Part shown: piece by piece, positions 28,562-38,747 of the stretch
Numbering within the stretch: the first letter of the stretch is position 1
Layout of the letters: each line of letters begins with the position of its first letter
NCBI RefSeq assembly: GCF_001269345.1
Contig: NZ_CXOP01000002.1
Location: forward strand, 1,922,853 to 1,986,852
DNA: 64,000 nt
Direction: 5' to 3'
From: Limnohabitans sp. 2KL-27
Lineage (GTDB): Bacteria > Pseudomonadota > Gammaproteobacteria > Burkholderiales > Burkholderiaceae_C
The notes under the pieces: model-generated
Databases searched by the model: none
What the model saw: the letters and a program-made list of their open reading frames with translations, nothing else
Told to the model about the DNA's origin: nothing
Translations under genes and position numbers: made by a program

Positions 28562-28590
28562 AAAAAAGGCGAACACCGGGTTCGCCTTTA
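28562..28590 (-). terminator. Terminator after tRNA-Val
   Basis: AAAGGCGAAC / GTTCGCCTTT on the minus strand with a four-base loop and a run of T residues, just downstream of tRNA-Val and upstream of ppiD. Confidence 0.9.
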
Positions 28591-28600
28591 CTTTGAGGGG

Positions 28601-28676
28601 TGGTGGGCGCTGACGGTCTCGAACCGCCGACCTACTCCGTGTAAAGGAGCCGCTCTACCAACTGAGCTAAGCGCCC
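28601..28676 (-). tRNA. tRNA-Val (TAC)
   Basis: 76 bases with encoded CCA. Acceptor GGGCGCT/AGCGCCC, D-arm TAGCTCAGTTGGTAGAGC, anticodon stem CTCCT...AGGAG region around TTTACAC (anticodon TAC), and T-arm GGCGGTTCGAACCGTC. It lies 16 bases downstream of hupB. Confidence 0.97.
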
Positions 28677-28692
28677 CACCTGAAAAGAGATG

Positions 28693-28965
28693 TCAGTTCA
28701 AAGCGTCCTTCAAGGCCTTGCCCGGACGGAACTTTGGAACTTTGGCTGATTTGATTCTAATCGCTGCGCCTGTGCGTGGATTGCGGCCTGTACGCGCGGC
28801 GCGTTTGCCCACGGCAAACGTGCCAAAACCCACCAAGGACACGGTCCCGCCTTTTTTGAGGGTGGTGCGCACAGCGCCCATGGTCGCTTCCAGTGCGCGG
28901 CCTGCAGCAGCCTTGGACAAGTCTGCTTGTTTTGCAATGTGTTCGATCAGCTCTGTTTTGTTCAC
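28693..28965 (-). CDS. hupB: Nucleoid protein HU
   Basis: Small DNA-bending protein (90 residues) that compacts the nucleoid. It begins (V/M)[20 protein letters not shown] and has the beta-arm signature [22 protein letters not shown]. The start is GTG at 28965, preceded by AGAGG at a suitable distance; the upstream ATG at 29031 would add unrelated residues. Followed by tRNA-Val and ppiD in the same direction. Confidence 0.95.
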   Translation of the reverse strand: MNKTELIEHIAKQADLSKAAAGRALEATMGAVRTTLKKGGTVSLVGFGTFAVGKRAARTGRNPRTGAAIRIKSAKVPKFRPGKALKDALN

Positions 28966-29132
28966 AAGAAACCTCTTGAAATGACAGACCGGTGCAACCG
29001 GCAGTGGACTGAAAAATGGGGCCACAGACACCGCTGTGAGCTTTGAATTTTAGCCGTTAAAAGTTCAAAAGAATGCCATGAAAGGCCCTTTTTCAATGCC
29101 AGACCGAACGCCTGTGCTCGGTTGCAGGGCAC

Positions 29133-30218
29133 TCAAAGTGCATCGACAATGGCTCGGCCCACATCGGCCGTCTTGGCTGTGCCACCCAAATCCGGGGTTC
29201 GCGGTGCATCGGCACCCGCCGCCAGCACCTTTTCAATGGCCCCCAAAACCGCATCGTGGGCGTCTTTGTGGCCCAAAAACTCCAGCATCATCGCGCCGCA
29301 CCAAATTTGACCGATGGGGTTGGCAATGCCTTGGCCCGCGATGTCGGGAGCGCTGCCGTGCACAGGTTCAAACAGCGATGGGAACTTGCGATCCGGGTTC
29401 AGGTTGGCACTGGGCGCAATGCCGATGGTGCCCGTGCAAGCAGGCCCAAGATCACTCAGGATGTCACCGAACAAATTGCTGGCCACCACCACGTCAAAAA
29501 AATCAGGGCGCTGCACAAAGTGGGCCGTCAGGATGTCGATGTGGAACTTGTCCACATTGAGGCCCGGATAACCCTTGGCCATCTCGGCCACGCGCTCATC
29601 CCAATACGGCATGGTGATGGCAATGCCGTTCGATTTGGTGGCGCTGGTCAGGTGTTTTTTGGGACGCGACTGCGCCAACTCAAAGGCAAATTTCAGCACC
29701 CGGTCAACGCCGATCCGGGTCATGATGGACTCCTGCATGACGATTTCCCGATCGGTACCGGGGAACATACGCCCTCCCACGCTGGAGTACTCGCCCTCGG
29801 TGTTTTCACGCACGATGTACATGTCGATCTCACCGGGCTGTCTCGCGCTACCGTCGCGCCGAACCACGGGGGCGATGATACCGGGCATCAGGCGCGCGGG
29901 GCGCAGGTTGATGTACTGGTCGAACTCTCGGCGGAACAGCAGCAAGGAACCCCACAGCGACACATGGTCGGCAATTTTTTCGGGCCAGCCCACCGCACCA
30001 AAATACAAGGCATCGTGGCCACCGATCTGGTCTTTCCAGTTGTCGGGCAACATCTGGCCGTGTTTTTCGCAGTAGTCCCAGCTGGAAAAATCAAAGTGAT
30101 CAAAGTGCAGATCAATGCCAAATTTGCGGGCTGCGGCGTCCATCACGCGCAAGCCCTCGGGCATCACTTCTTTGCCAATGCCGTCTCCTGGAATCACGGC
30201 TATCCGGTGCTGGGTCAT
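29133..30218 (-). CDS. dmlA: D-malate / tartrate dehydrogenase (decarboxylating)
   Basis: NAD-dependent beta-decarboxylating dehydrogenase of the isocitrate/isopropylmalate family (361 residues). It follows Escherichia coli DmlA closely: IPGDGIGKEVMPEG, FDQYINLRPARL, VVRENTEGEYSS-like YIVRENTEGEYSS, LTSATKSNGIAITMPYWDERV and NLFGDILSDLGPACTGTIGI, with metal-binding aspartates in the last. Tartrate dehydrogenase TtuC is nearly the same protein, so D-malate, L-tartrate or both may be substrates. It is not leuB: leuC and leuD are absent nearby. No regulator gene is adjacent. Confidence 0.88.
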   Translation of the reverse strand: MTQHRIAVIPGDGIGKEVMPEGLRVMDAAARKFGIDLHFDHFDFSSWDYCEKHGQMLPDNWKDQIGGHDALYFGAVGWPEKIADHVSLWGSLLLFRREFDQYINLRPARLMPGIIAPVVRRDGSARQPGEIDMYIVRENTEGEYSSVGGRMFPGTDREIVMQESIMTRIGVDRVLKFAFELAQSRPKKHLTSATKSNGIAITMPYWDERVAEMAKGYPGLNVDKFHIDILTAHFVQRPDFFDVVVASNLFGDILSDLGPACTGTIGIAPSANLNPDRKFPSLFEPVHGSAPDIAGQGIANPIGQIWCGAMMLEFLGHKDAHDAVLGAIEKVLAAGADAPRTPDLGGTAKTADVGRAIVDAL

Positions 30219-30319
30219 GGGAATCACTTTCTGCTTCAAAAATTAACGGCTGGCATCGCCAAAACGGTGCGCAGCCTTGCACGGGTGTGCAGCTTAACCA
30301 AAAAGGAGTGGGAGTGCTT

Positions 30320-31228
30320 TCACCAACGTGACGTCCGCACCACAAGGCTCACGCCCAAGGCCGTGAGCGCCGTCCCGACCAAAGTGGCGGCCGTGATGCT
30401 TTCACCAAACAACATCCAAGCCAAGATCGCCGTGGTTGGCGGCACCATGTACATGAGGCTGGTCACTGCCGCGGCAGCGCCGCGCTGAATCAGCACATAA
30501 AACAACGAACTGCCCCCGACCGTGAGGCCCAGCACCGACCACGCCAAGGCGCCAGCCAGCTCCACGTTCCAATCCATGGGCTGCGTTTCGACCAAAGCCA
30601 GGGGCACCGTGATGGCCAGGGCCGCCATGATCTGCACCGTGTTGGCCGAGCGCACATCACAAGGCTTTACAAAACGCTTTTGGTAAAGGGTGCCGATGGT
30701 GATACTCAACAAGGCCCCCACGGCAAAGGCCATGTTGAAGGAGGACACATGGTCCATGGGTGAATCCAGCGTGAGTTTTCGCCAAACCACCATCAACAAG
30801 CCCGCAAAGCCAAGCAATAGACCCAGCCACTGTTGGCGCGTCACCCCGGGTTGGTCCGATCCTCTGAGGCTGTAGGAAAGCCAGATGGCCGTCAGCACAG
30901 GTTGAAAGCCCACGATCAGTGATGTCAGGCCCGAACCCATCCCCGCCTTGACCGCCACCCACACGCCCCCCAGATAGCCGCCGTGCATGAGCATGCCCGA
31001 GACCGACAAATGGAGCCACTGTGGGGTGGTTTTGGGCCAAGGCACCTTGGCCCAAAAAATCCAGGGCAAAAAGCAAGCGATCGACAGCAGGTACCGCAGC
31101 ACCAAAAAGGAAAAAGGCGGTGAATGGGGCATGCCGTAGCGGGCGACAATGAAACCGGTGCTCCAAATCAGCACAAACACGGCAGGTGTCGCCCGGACCC
31201 AGGCGTCGGAAGCACGCCCACTGCTCAT
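30320..31228 (-). CDS. EamA/DMT-family transporter
   Basis: 302 residues, almost entirely hydrophobic, with about ten predicted membrane helices in two EamA repeats. The first repeat starts VFVLIWSTGFIVARYGMPHS and the second includes LAWSVLGLTVGGSSLFYVLI. Family members export amino acids or other small metabolites; the substrate cannot be told. The stop overlaps no neighbour, but its start overlaps the pgsA end by four bases, so it is translated from the same message as pgsA would allow: pgsA lies upstream on the minus strand. Confidence 0.85.
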   Translation of the reverse strand: MSSGRASDAWVRATPAVFVLIWSTGFIVARYGMPHSPPFSFLVLRYLLSIACFLPWIFWAKVPWPKTTPQWLHLSVSGMLMHGGYLGGVWVAVKAGMGSGLTSLIVGFQPVLTAIWLSYSLRGSDQPGVTRQQWLGLLLGFAGLLMVVWRKLTLDSPMDHVSSFNMAFAVGALLSITIGTLYQKRFVKPCDVRSANTVQIMAALAITVPLALVETQPMDWNVELAGALAWSVLGLTVGGSSLFYVLIQRGAAAAVTSLMYMVPPTTAILAWMLFGESITAATLVGTALTALGVSLVVRTSRW

Positions 31229-31794
31229 TTCACGTGGGCTCGGATTTCAGGCAAGGCCTTTTGCATGTAGTACACCATGGACCAGACCGTCAAAACGGCG
31301 GCCACCACGATCAGCACAGCGCCCCAGGCCCGGGTGTCGATCACGCCGAACAAGTTGCCGTTGTAGAGCAAGAAAGGAATGGCCACCATTTGCACCGTGG
31401 TCTTGAGCTTGCCCACCATGTGCACCGCCACGCTTTTGCTGGCCCCGATCTGGGCCATCCACTCGCGCAAGGAAGAGATGGCGATCTCACGGCCAATGAT
31501 GATGAGCGCCACCAACACATTGACACGGTCCATTTGCACCAGCATCAGCAAAGCCGCACACACCAGGAATTTATCCGCCACGGGGTCCAGGAAAGCCCCA
31601 AACGCCGAGGTCTGGTTGAGCTTGCGGGCCAAAAAGCCGTCCAGCCAATCGGTGAAAGCGAACAACACGAACATGACCGTGGCGATCAGGTTTTGCATCT
31701 CGACCTTCAGGCTGTCGAGGTAGTAAACGCCAATGATCAACGGGATCGCGACGATGCGCGTCCAGGTCATGAGGGTGGGGATCGTGAAAAACAT
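31225..31794 (-). CDS. pgsA: CDP-diacylglycerol--glycerol-3-phosphate 3-phosphatidyltransferase
   Basis: Makes phosphatidylglycerophosphate, the committed step to phosphatidylglycerol and cardiolipin. 189 residues with several membrane helices and the CDP-alcohol phosphotransferase motif DWLDGFLARKLNQ...GAFLDPVADK, whose four aspartates are all present. The start MFFTIPTLMTWTRI at 31794 is the family start; an upstream ATG at 31821 is less likely. It lies just downstream of uvrC, the same neighbour as in many proteobacteria (uvrC-pgsA). Confidence 0.95.
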   Translation of the reverse strand: MFFTIPTLMTWTRIVAIPLIIGVYYLDSLKVEMQNLIATVMFVLFAFTDWLDGFLARKLNQTSAFGAFLDPVADKFLVCAALLMLVQMDRVNVLVALIIIGREIAISSLREWMAQIGASKSVAVHMVGKLKTTVQMVAIPFLLYNGNLFGVIDTRAWGAVLIVVAAVLTVWSMVYYMQKALPEIRAHVK

Positions 31795-31847
31795 GCTGCT
31801 GATTGTGGCACGCCCAGCCAACAGCGCGATGACAGACGGGACCGGGC

Positions 31848-33776
31848 TCAGTGCAAGGCGTTGTAAATCGTCTCGGCCAGCTCCCGCGAGATGCCCTCCA
31901 CCCCCAGCAAGTCCTCCACACTGGCACTTTCCACACCGCGCACGCCGCCAAAACGCTGCAACAGCTTGGCACGTTTGCGTGGCCCAATGCCAGGAATTTC
32001 CTCGATCTTGCTGCCGCCCATGCGCACCTTGGCCCGCTGCGCCCGCATGCCGGTGATGGCAAAGCGGTGCGCCTCGTCGCGGATTTGCGCCACCAGCATG
32101 AGCGCAGCCGAGTCCTTGCCCAGGTAGACCTTCTCGCGGCCATCGGCAAAGACCAACTCTTCCAGGCCCACCTTGCGGCCCTCGCCTTTTTCGACGCCCA
32201 CGATGCGCGACAGGTCCAGCCCCAAATCCGTGAATACCTCACGCGCCATGCTCACTTGGCCTTTGCCACCATCGATCAGCACCAGATCGGGCAGCCGGGC
32301 CGTGCCTTCGCCTGAGCGCAAGGCTTCTGCCAGCTTGCCGTAACGGCGCATCAGCACCTGGCGCATGGCGGCGTAATCGTCACCCGGCGTAATGCCTTCT
32401 ATGTTGTAGCGGCGGTAGTCGCCGCTTTGCATCTTGTGCTGACGGAACACCACGCACGAGGCTTGTGTGTTCTCGCCCGCTGTGTGCGAAATGTCAAAGC
32501 ATTCGATGTGCAACTGGTCCAGATCGTCGGGGGCCAGTTCAAGCGACTCGGCCAATGCACGGGTGCGGGCCTGCTGCGAGCCTTCTTCGGCCAGCAGGCG
32601 GGCCAACTGCAATTCGGCGTTTTTTTCGGCCATCTCCAGCCACACGCGGCGGTGCTCCCGCGGCTGAGTCACGGTGCTGATCTTCACGCCAGACTGGGCC
32701 GACAAAGCCGAGATCAGCGCCTTGTCGACCGCCGCGCTCAAAATCAACAGCGGCGGCACAGGCACGCCGATGTAGTGCTGCGCCAAAAAGGCTTCGAGCA
32801 CCTGCACCTCGACGGGCCGCGGAGCATCGCCCTCCTCCAGTCCCAACAGGTCCTGCGCGTCCTGGACATGGACCGGAAAGTAAGGCCGATCGCCCAAATG
32901 CCGCCCCCCGCGCACCATGGCCAGGTTCACACAGGCGCGGCCTCCTTGCACCTTGACCACCAGGATGTCGGCATCGGTGTCTACCGCCGTGTCCACCGAC
33001 TGCTGGTGCAAGACCCGCGACAGCGCCGTCAACTGGTTGCGCACCTCGGCGGCCTGCTCAAATGCCAGGCGCTCGGCGTGCGCCATCATCCTCGCCTCCA
33101 TCTCGTGCATCAGTGCCTGGGTCTCACCGCGCAGAAACTGCTCGGCATGCTGCACATCGGCCTGGTAGTCCTCGGGGCTGATCAGGTTCACGCAAGGGCC
33201 CGAGCAACGCTTGATCTGGTAAAGCAGACAAGGCCGCGTGCGGTTGGCAAACACGGTGTCCTCGCAGGTGCGCAGCCTGAACACCTTCTGAATCAGCTGG
33301 ATCGACTCCTTGACCGCCCAAGCACTGGGGAAGGGCCCGAAGTAGCGGTGCTTCTTTTCTACAGCACCCCGGTAATACGCCACACGTGGGTAATGCTGCG
33401 CCTCGGGCGTCTTGACCACAGCGGGCAGCGCCACGCGGCCATTGCCTGTGAGCTTGAGGTAGGGGTAACTTTTGTCGTCCCGAAACAGGATGTTGAAGCG
33501 CGGGTGGAGCGTCTTGATGAGGTTGTTTTCCAGCAACAGCGCCTCGGCCTCGGATCGCACCACGGTGGTCTCCATGCGGGTGATCTTGCTGACCATGTGG
33601 CCAATGCGGGTGCCGCCATGGTCCTTCTGGAAATAGCTTGACACCCGGCGCTTGAGGTTCAGCGCCTTGCCCACATACAGCAGCTGCTCCTGCGCATCAA
33701 AGTAGCGGTACACCCCCGGCAAGGCGGGCAGCGCGGCAACTTGCGCGAGCAGGGCTTCATCATGGGTGTTCGACAT
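31848..33776 (-). CDS. uvrC: UvrABC excinuclease subunit C
   Basis: Makes both cuts in nucleotide excision repair. 642 residues: GIY-YIG nuclease domain at the N-terminus ([20 protein letters not shown]), cysteine-rich segment with [28 protein letters not shown] motif ([24 protein letters not shown]), RNase H-like domain with [21 protein letters not shown] and [10 protein letters not shown], and a C-terminal helix-hairpin-helix pair ([15 protein letters not shown]). Start at 33776 ([10 protein letters not shown]). Divergent from earP with 54 bases between. Confidence 0.97.
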   Translation of the reverse strand: MSNTHDEALLAQVAALPALPGVYRYFDAQEQLLYVGKALNLKRRVSSYFQKDHGGTRIGHMVSKITRMETTVVRSEAEALLLENNLIKTLHPRFNILFRDDKSYPYLKLTGNGRVALPAVVKTPEAQHYPRVAYYRGAVEKKHRYFGPFPSAWAVKESIQLIQKVFRLRTCEDTVFANRTRPCLLYQIKRCSGPCVNLISPEDYQADVQHAEQFLRGETQALMHEMEARMMAHAERLAFEQAAEVRNQLTALSRVLHQQSVDTAVDTDADILVVKVQGGRACVNLAMVRGGRHLGDRPYFPVHVQDAQDLLGLEEGDAPRPVEVQVLEAFLAQHYIGVPVPPLLILSAAVDKALISALSAQSGVKISTVTQPREHRRVWLEMAEKNAELQLARLLAEEGSQQARTRALAESLELAPDDLDQLHIECFDISHTAGENTQASCVVFRQHKMQSGDYRRYNIEGITPGDDYAAMRQVLMRRYGKLAEALRSGEGTARLPDLVLIDGGKGQVSMAREVFTDLGLDLSRIVGVEKGEGRKVGLEELVFADGREKVYLGKDSAALMLVAQIRDEAHRFAITGMRAQRAKVRMGGSKIEEIPGIGPRKRAKLLQRFGGVRGVESASVEDLLGVEGISRELAETIYNALH

Positions 33777-33830
33777 GGCGGCTATTGTCTGTGAAAAGAT
33801 GTGTGTGAATTCTCCAGCGACAATCGCCGC

Positions 33831-34928
33831 ATGCAATCTGGCCACCTCTGGGACATCTTCTGCACCGTCATCGACAACCACGGCGACCTGGGCGTGTGCT
33901 GGCGCCTGACACGCCAGTTGCGCGACGCGGGCCAGCGCGTGCGCCTGTGGGTGGATGACGCCTCAGCCCTGAGCTGGATGGCGCCCACCGCACACCAAGA
34001 GCCGGGCATCGAGGTGCGCCCGTGGTCCGATGCCAGCCAAATCAGCACCCTGCAAGCGCTGCCCCCGGCGGATGTCTGGGTCGAAGCCTTTGGCTGCGAC
34101 ATCCCTGAAGCCTTTGTGGCGCACGGTGTAGCCACCCGAGCGCAACAACCCAAATGGATCAACCTCGAATACCTGAGCGCCGAAGACTGGGTGCCCCGCA
34201 TGCACGGGCTGCCTTCACCCGTGATGAGCGGCCCGGCAAAGGGTTGGACCAAGGCCTTCTTTTACCCCGGCTTCACGCTTGGCACGGGTGGCCTGCTGCG
34301 CGAAACCGACCTGCTGGAGCGCCAGCAAAACTTTGACCTTGTCAAACGTTCGGCCTGGCGAGAACAACATGCCCCCAACCTGGCCCCGAATGGCCTGCTG
34401 ATCAGCCTGTTCTGCTACGAGCCCGCTGCCCTGCCCCAACTGCTGGCCCAACTGGTGGGCACACCCCACCACCTGCTCGTGCCCCCCGGCCGCCCTCTGG
34501 CGGCGGTGCAGCAAGCACTGGCGGGCATGGCCGTGCAACCGAACTGGAGCGCCCTGCCCTACACCGACCAAAACGGCTTTGACGAGATGCTCTGGGCCTG
34601 TGACTTGAATTTTGTGCGCGGCGAAGACTCCTTGGTGCGCGCCTTGTGGACCGGCCAGCCCTTTGTCTGGCACATCTATCCACAAGACGACAACGCCCAC
34701 CATACCAAGCTGGAGGCATTTTTGGTGTGGATGCACGCACCACAAAGCCTGCAGCGATTTCATCGGGTGTGGAACGGCCTTCATGAGGGTGAATTGCCTG
34801 CACCCGATCCCCAGCAATTGGCCGATTGGCGAGCCTGTGCGCTCAGGGCGAAGCAAGCGTTGGTGAACCAGCAGGATTTACTGCAACAATTACTGATGCA
34901 CACCGAGTCCGCCACCCGAGCAACTTGA
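33831..34928 (+). CDS. earP: EF-P arginine rhamnosyltransferase EarP
   Basis: Transfers rhamnose from dTDP-rhamnose to an arginine of elongation factor P, which lets EF-P relieve ribosome stalling at polyproline. The 365-residue protein begins [30 protein letters not shown], the EarP signature with the catalytic aspartate in the N-terminal domain. The C-terminal GT-B half has the conserved [25 protein letters not shown] for nucleotide-sugar binding. The start at 33831 is chosen by similarity; an in-frame ATG at 33801 is possible. efp lies 1.1 kb downstream and encodes Arg32, the expected target, but two YeeE/YedE genes intervene. Confidence 0.93.
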   Translation: MQSGHLWDIFCTVIDNHGDLGVCWRLTRQLRDAGQRVRLWVDDASALSWMAPTAHQEPGIEVRPWSDASQISTLQALPPADVWVEAFGCDIPEAFVAHGVATRAQQPKWINLEYLSAEDWVPRMHGLPSPVMSGPAKGWTKAFFYPGFTLGTGGLLRETDLLERQQNFDLVKRSAWREQHAPNLAPNGLLISLFCYEPAALPQLLAQLVGTPHHLLVPPGRPLAAVQQALAGMAVQPNWSALPYTDQNGFDEMLWACDLNFVRGEDSLVRALWTGQPFVWHIYPQDDNAHHTKLEAFLVWMHAPQSLQRFHRVWNGLHEGELPAPDPQQLADWRACALRAKQALVNQQDLLQQLLMHTESATRAT

Positions 34929-35021
34929 CCCTGTTCATGGCCAACAACACGACGCCCTCACAACGTGGACTGCTTCTGCCCTCACAACAAGCCATCATCC
35001 ACTATCGGATAATCACCCACC

Positions 35022-35495
35022 ATGAATTTGATTGACACCCTCTTCCCCCTCGGCTGGCAGCAGTACCTGCTGGGCGGCCTGACCATTGGCGCGGGCGTTG
35101 CGCTGCTTTATTTGTTCAACGGCTGGGTCGGCGGCATGAGCTCCGTCTTTTCCAGCAGTTGGTCCTTTGTGTCCAAACGGGCGTTTTTTCAGCAAGCCCG
35201 CTTTGTCAGCACCCGCAACTGGCGGCTGGTTTACGCGCTGGGCGTGGTGCTGGGGGCGCTGGTTTGGCGGTTCACGCTGGCGGGCGGTGAAGCGCAGCAC
35301 ACCAGCGTGCCCGCCTGGCAGCTGCTGGTGGGCGGCTTTTTGGTCGGCTACGGTGCGCGCTTGGGCAATGGCTGCACATCCGGTCACGGCATTTGTGGCC
35401 TCGGCTCATTGCAACTGCCTTCGCTGGGCGCGGTGCTCACCTTCATGGCCACCGCCTTCATGACCGCCAACCTGATGGCCTGGAGCCTCGCATGA
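35022..35495 (+). CDS. YeeE/YedE family transporter, first half
   Basis: 157-residue membrane protein with about four or five helices and the family motif GARLGNGCTSGHGICGL. The cysteines in this motif are thought to pass sulfur compounds in thiosulfate transporters such as TsuA. The family often occurs as two small genes that together make one transporter, as here with the next gene. Thiosulfate or another reduced sulfur species is likely but not proven as substrate. Overlaps the next gene by four bases (ATGA). Confidence 0.87.
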   Translation: MNLIDTLFPLGWQQYLLGGLTIGAGVALLYLFNGWVGGMSSVFSSSWSFVSKRAFFQQARFVSTRNWRLVYALGVVLGALVWRFTLAGGEAQHTSVPAWQLLVGGFLVGYGARLGNGCTSGHGICGLGSLQLPSLGAVLTFMATAFMTANLMAWSLA

Positions 35496-35926
35496 ATAAT
35501 CTGAATCCTCACACACTGTCCCTGCCCAAAGCGTTGGTCACCCTGTTCGCCGGGGCCTTGTTTGGCTTTGGCCTGTCGCTGGCCACCATGGTTAAGCCCG
35601 ACGTCGTTTTGAGCTTTTTGCGCTTTCAGGACTGGGGTCTGATGCTGGTCATGGGCGGTGCCGCAGGCCTGGCCATGCTGGCTTACAAAGGTTTTCCGCG
35701 CTGGCTGAGCCGCCCCTTGCTGGGCGGGCAGTTCCTGACGCAACCGGCCAGCTGGAACCGCCAAACCGTCATCGGCTCGGCCATTTTTGGCGTGGGCTGG
35801 GGTTTGAGTGGCGTCTGTCCGGGTCCGGCCATTGCGGCCTTGGGCACCGGGAACACCGACATCCTGTGGGCCTTGGGTGGCATTGTGCTGGGCGCTTTGG
35901 CGCATGGCCTGACGGCGCAGGACTGA
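35492..35926 (+). CDS. YeeE/YedE family transporter, second half
   Basis: 144-residue membrane protein, partner of the preceding gene. It begins MNNLNPHTLSLPKALVTLF, has about four helices and the second-half signature WGLSGVCPGPAIAALG. Start ATG at 35492 overlaps the stop of the first half, so the two are coupled. The pair has been placed between earP and efp, genes that usually sit side by side. Confidence 0.87.
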   Translation: MNNLNPHTLSLPKALVTLFAGALFGFGLSLATMVKPDVVLSFLRFQDWGLMLVMGGAAGLAMLAYKGFPRWLSRPLLGGQFLTQPASWNRQTVIGSAIFGVGWGLSGVCPGPAIAALGTGNTDILWALGGIVLGALAHGLTAQD

Positions 35927-36022
35927 GCGACTGCAGCCCTCATCGGCCGAAAAGCCAACCCCACAGGTTAGAATGATGGGCTTGGCTTCAAGCCACCCTC
36001 TTTCATTTCAGACTCAATTCCT

Positions 36023-36577
36023 ATGAAAACCGCTCAAGAAATCCGCGTCGGCAACGTCATCATGCACGGCAAAGACCCCATGGTCGTCCTGCGCACCGAA
36101 TACCAACGCGGTGGCCGTGGTTCGTCCACCGTGCGCATGAAGCTCAAAAGCCTGATCGCCAACTTTGGCACCGAAGTCGTGTTCCGCGCCGACGACAAGA
36201 TGGATCAGGTCATTCTGGACAAAAAAGACTGCACCTACTCTTACTTCGCTGACCCCATGTACGTCTGTATGGACACCGATTTCAACCAGTACGAAGTCGA
36301 AGCCACCAACATGGGCGACGCCCTGAACTACCTCGAAGACGGCATGGAACTCGAAGTGGTGTTCTACAACGAGAAAGCCATCTCGGTCGAATTGCCCACC
36401 AGCGTGGTGCGCGAGATCACCTGGACCGAGCCTGCCGTCAAGGGCGACACCTCCGGCAAAGTGCTCAAGCCCGCCAAGATCGCCACCGGCATGGAAGTGC
36501 CCGTGCCTTTGTTCGTGAGCCAAGGCGACAAGATCGAAATCGACACCCGCACGGGCGAATACCGCAAGCGCGTCTGA
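36023..36577 (+). CDS. efp: Elongation factor P (Arg32 type)
   Basis: Promotes peptide bond formation at polyproline stretches. 184 residues in three beta-barrel domains: [19 protein letters not shown], the loop [10 protein letters not shown], and the C-terminal [17 protein letters not shown]. The loop tip is Arg32, not lysine, the residue rhamnosylated by EarP, and earP is present upstream. This confirms the EarP-dependent subtype rather than the EpmA/lysine type. A promoter region of 96 bases precedes it and a strong terminator follows. Confidence 0.97.
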   Translation: MKTAQEIRVGNVIMHGKDPMVVLRTEYQRGGRGSSTVRMKLKSLIANFGTEVVFRADDKMDQVILDKKDCTYSYFADPMYVCMDTDFNQYEVEATNMGDALNYLEDGMELEVVFYNEKAISVELPTSVVREITWTEPAVKGDTSGKVLKPAKIATGMEVPVPLFVSQGDKIEIDTRTGEYRKRV

Positions 36578-36598
36578 TCTTTTATCAAGTCTCCCAGG

Positions 36599-36622
36599 AA
36601 AGCCCCGCAAGGGGCTTTTTTC
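36599..36622 (+). terminator. Terminator of efp
   Basis: AAGCCCC-GCAA-GGGGCTT with a following T run, about 20 bases after the efp stop codon. Confidence 0.92.
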
Positions 36623-36674
36623 ATGCTCCAAACGGTTTTCTGGAACTTTTTTGCCTTGCCTGCAGGTCTCACGC

Positions 36675-37562
36675 ATGCACAATGCCGCCATGCAATCCCG
36701 ACAAGACCTCCTGACGCCCTCTCTGCCCCATGCTTGGGCCGATCTGCAAGCCGAACCCAACACCGCCGACTGGCTGGAGCCAGAAGCCCATCGCCTGGCC
36801 TTTGCCGACCCCGAATTTCTGCTGCGCCGCGAGACCCGGGGCATCCGTTTCCAGTTGGAGATGCTGAAACCCGACCTGGCGCAAACCGAGGCCAAGATCG
36901 AACACACCGTGGTGGTCTTTGGCAGTGCACGGTTCATGGACATGGCCAGCGCCCAAGCGCGGCTCAAGGCAGCATTGAAAAGTGGACAGTCACAAGACAT
37001 CGCCCTTGCCGAGACCGCTGTGCGCAATACCCAGCATTACGAAAATGCCCGCGTTTTTGCGCAGCTGGTGGGCAGGTCTTGCTCATGCCTGCCGGACGAA
37101 GAAAAGCTGTTCATTTGCACGGGTGGCGGGCCCGGCATCATGGAGGCGGCCAACCGGGGCGCGCAAGAAGCGGGGGCACCTTCGGTCGCCCTGAACATCG
37201 CCTTGCCCCATGAGCAAAAGCCCAACCCTTACGTCACGCCCGAGTTGAGTTTCAAGTTCCACTACTTCGCGCTGCGCAAAATGCACTTCATGATGCGGGC
37301 CAAGGCATTGGTCGCATTTCCGGGTGGTTTTGGCACATTGGACGAGTTGTTCGAAGTGATGACGCTGGTGCAAACGCGAAAATCACGCGCCGTGCCGATT
37401 TTGTTATTCGGGACGGAATTTTGGAAACGACTGATCAATATGGACATGCTGGTTCAAGAGGGCACCGTTTCCAGAGAAGACCTGAAACTGTTCCGATATG
37501 TAGACACACCCGAGGATGCTTGGAAGACGATCTGCGAGTTCTACCAACTGAAGGTGGCTTAA
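36675..37562 (+). CDS. LOG-family protein (cytokinin-activating/nucleotide phosphoribohydrolase type)
   Basis: 295 residues with a Rossmann-like lysine decarboxylase-like domain. GGGPGIMEAANRGA and PGGFGTLDELFEVMTL are the two LOG-family motifs that bind AMP-type nucleotides. A long N-terminal helical part (residues 1-85) resembles the larger class of LOG proteins. Members release bases from nucleoside monophosphates; the substrate here is unknown. Start 36675 is preferred for a CAGGT site ten bases upstream; 36690 is also possible. It is convergent with the MFS gene, and their stop codons overlap. Confidence 0.85.
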   Translation: MHNAAMQSRQDLLTPSLPHAWADLQAEPNTADWLEPEAHRLAFADPEFLLRRETRGIRFQLEMLKPDLAQTEAKIEHTVVVFGSARFMDMASAQARLKAALKSGQSQDIALAETAVRNTQHYENARVFAQLVGRSCSCLPDEEKLFICTGGGPGIMEAANRGAQEAGAPSVALNIALPHEQKPNPYVTPELSFKFHYFALRKMHFMMRAKALVAFPGGFGTLDELFEVMTLVQTRKSRAVPILLFGTEFWKRLINMDMLVQEGTVSREDLKLFRYVDTPEDAWKTICEFYQLKVA

Positions 37563-38719
37563 GCGGCCCGCAAGCGCCATGCTGCGCGAGCTCCCAAGCC
37601 CACAGCAGTGCCCACCACCCAAAAAACCGGGGCCACCCCGGCAACGGCACCCGCAGCGCCAAACACCATCGGCATCAGCACGCTTGAAGCATTGATGCTC
37701 ATCAGGCGCAAACCCAGCGCCTCCCCCTGACGGTGCTGGGGGGTGATCTGGTGCAAAGTGCTCATGATCATGGGCTGCACCGTGCCCAGCACAAGTCCCA
37801 ACAACACCGAGCACAAGCCCATGCTCCAGGCCGTGGGCATGAATGGATACAGACCAAACAGCAGCGCGGTGCACACCATGGCCCCGGTGATGATCTGGTG
37901 CTCCTGGACATGCCGCGAAATAAAGGGCAAACACACCCGGATGAACGCCGCTGCAACGGCAAACGCACCCAAAATGGTGCCCACCACCGAAGCACTGAAA
38001 CCCCGCTCGTGCCCCAGCACCGGTACCACAAAAGTGTGGACATCCCAGCACGAAGACAGCAGCCAGTTGACCCCCAGCAAACGCCGCATCATGGGCTCGG
38101 CCAACAAATCCATGGCGCGACGCGGTGCAGCGCTTTCAAGCGATGGCGGGCTGTGACGCTCGGGCACCTTGCGCACCCAAAACCAGGTGCTCAGGGGCAA
38201 CACTGCCATCAGCAAAAAGGCCCAGCGAAAACCGGTGACATCGGCCGGCTCGGGACCGGCGTAATCGATCAGCAAACCGGCCAGGACCGGACCCAAAAAG
38301 TTAGAAATCGCCGGGCCAATGGACAACCAGCTGAAAGCGACCTTGAGCTCTTGCGGGTCTTTCGCCAGTCGGCCCACGTGCCGCTGCAAGGCGATCACCG
38401 CCATGCCGGTGGCGCCTCCCGTGGCCAAGGCGCTCAGGCACATCACGGGAAAAATGGGCCATAACACCGACAACCCTGCCCCCACCGACGACATGGCCAC
38501 GCTGATCAGCAGCGGTTTTTTGAGGCCTTTGCGGTCGGCATAACGCCCTGCGGGGAGTGCCAAAAAAACCTGGGTCAGGGCAAACAAAGCCAACAGTGCC
38601 CCGACGGCCATGGCGCTGAAGCCCTGTTTGAGTGCGAGCAAGGGAATGGCCATGCGCATGCCCGCCATGCACGCATGCAAAAAAATCTGGCCTGCGATCA
38701 AACGGGGCAGTGTGGTCAT
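37559..38719 (-). CDS. MFS-type transporter
   Basis: 386 residues with twelve likely membrane helices in two halves. The loop after helix 2 carries AGRYADRKGLKKPLL, the major facilitator motif A. RKVPERHSPPSLES marks the central cytoplasmic loop. No substrate can be told; such proteins often export drugs or metabolites. The stop codon overlaps that of the convergent LOG gene by four bases. rmuC lies 28 bases upstream in the same direction. Confidence 0.85.
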   Translation of the reverse strand: MTTLPRLIAGQIFLHACMAGMRMAIPLLALKQGFSAMAVGALLALFALTQVFLALPAGRYADRKGLKKPLLISVAMSSVGAGLSVLWPIFPVMCLSALATGGATGMAVIALQRHVGRLAKDPQELKVAFSWLSIGPAISNFLGPVLAGLLIDYAGPEPADVTGFRWAFLLMAVLPLSTWFWVRKVPERHSPPSLESAAPRRAMDLLAEPMMRRLLGVNWLLSSCWDVHTFVVPVLGHERGFSASVVGTILGAFAVAAAFIRVCLPFISRHVQEHQIITGAMVCTALLFGLYPFMPTAWSMGLCSVLLGLVLGTVQPMIMSTLHQITPQHRQGEALGLRLMSINASSVLMPMVFGAAGAVAGVAPVFWVVGTAVGLGARAAWRLRAA

Positions 38720-38747
38720 CCCAATGCCAGCCCGGGCCGATGGGCCA

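Noticed and set aside
29133..30218. leuB (3-isopropylmalate dehydrogenase)
   Set aside because: The motifs follow DmlA/TtuC much more closely, and no leuC or leuD genes are present.
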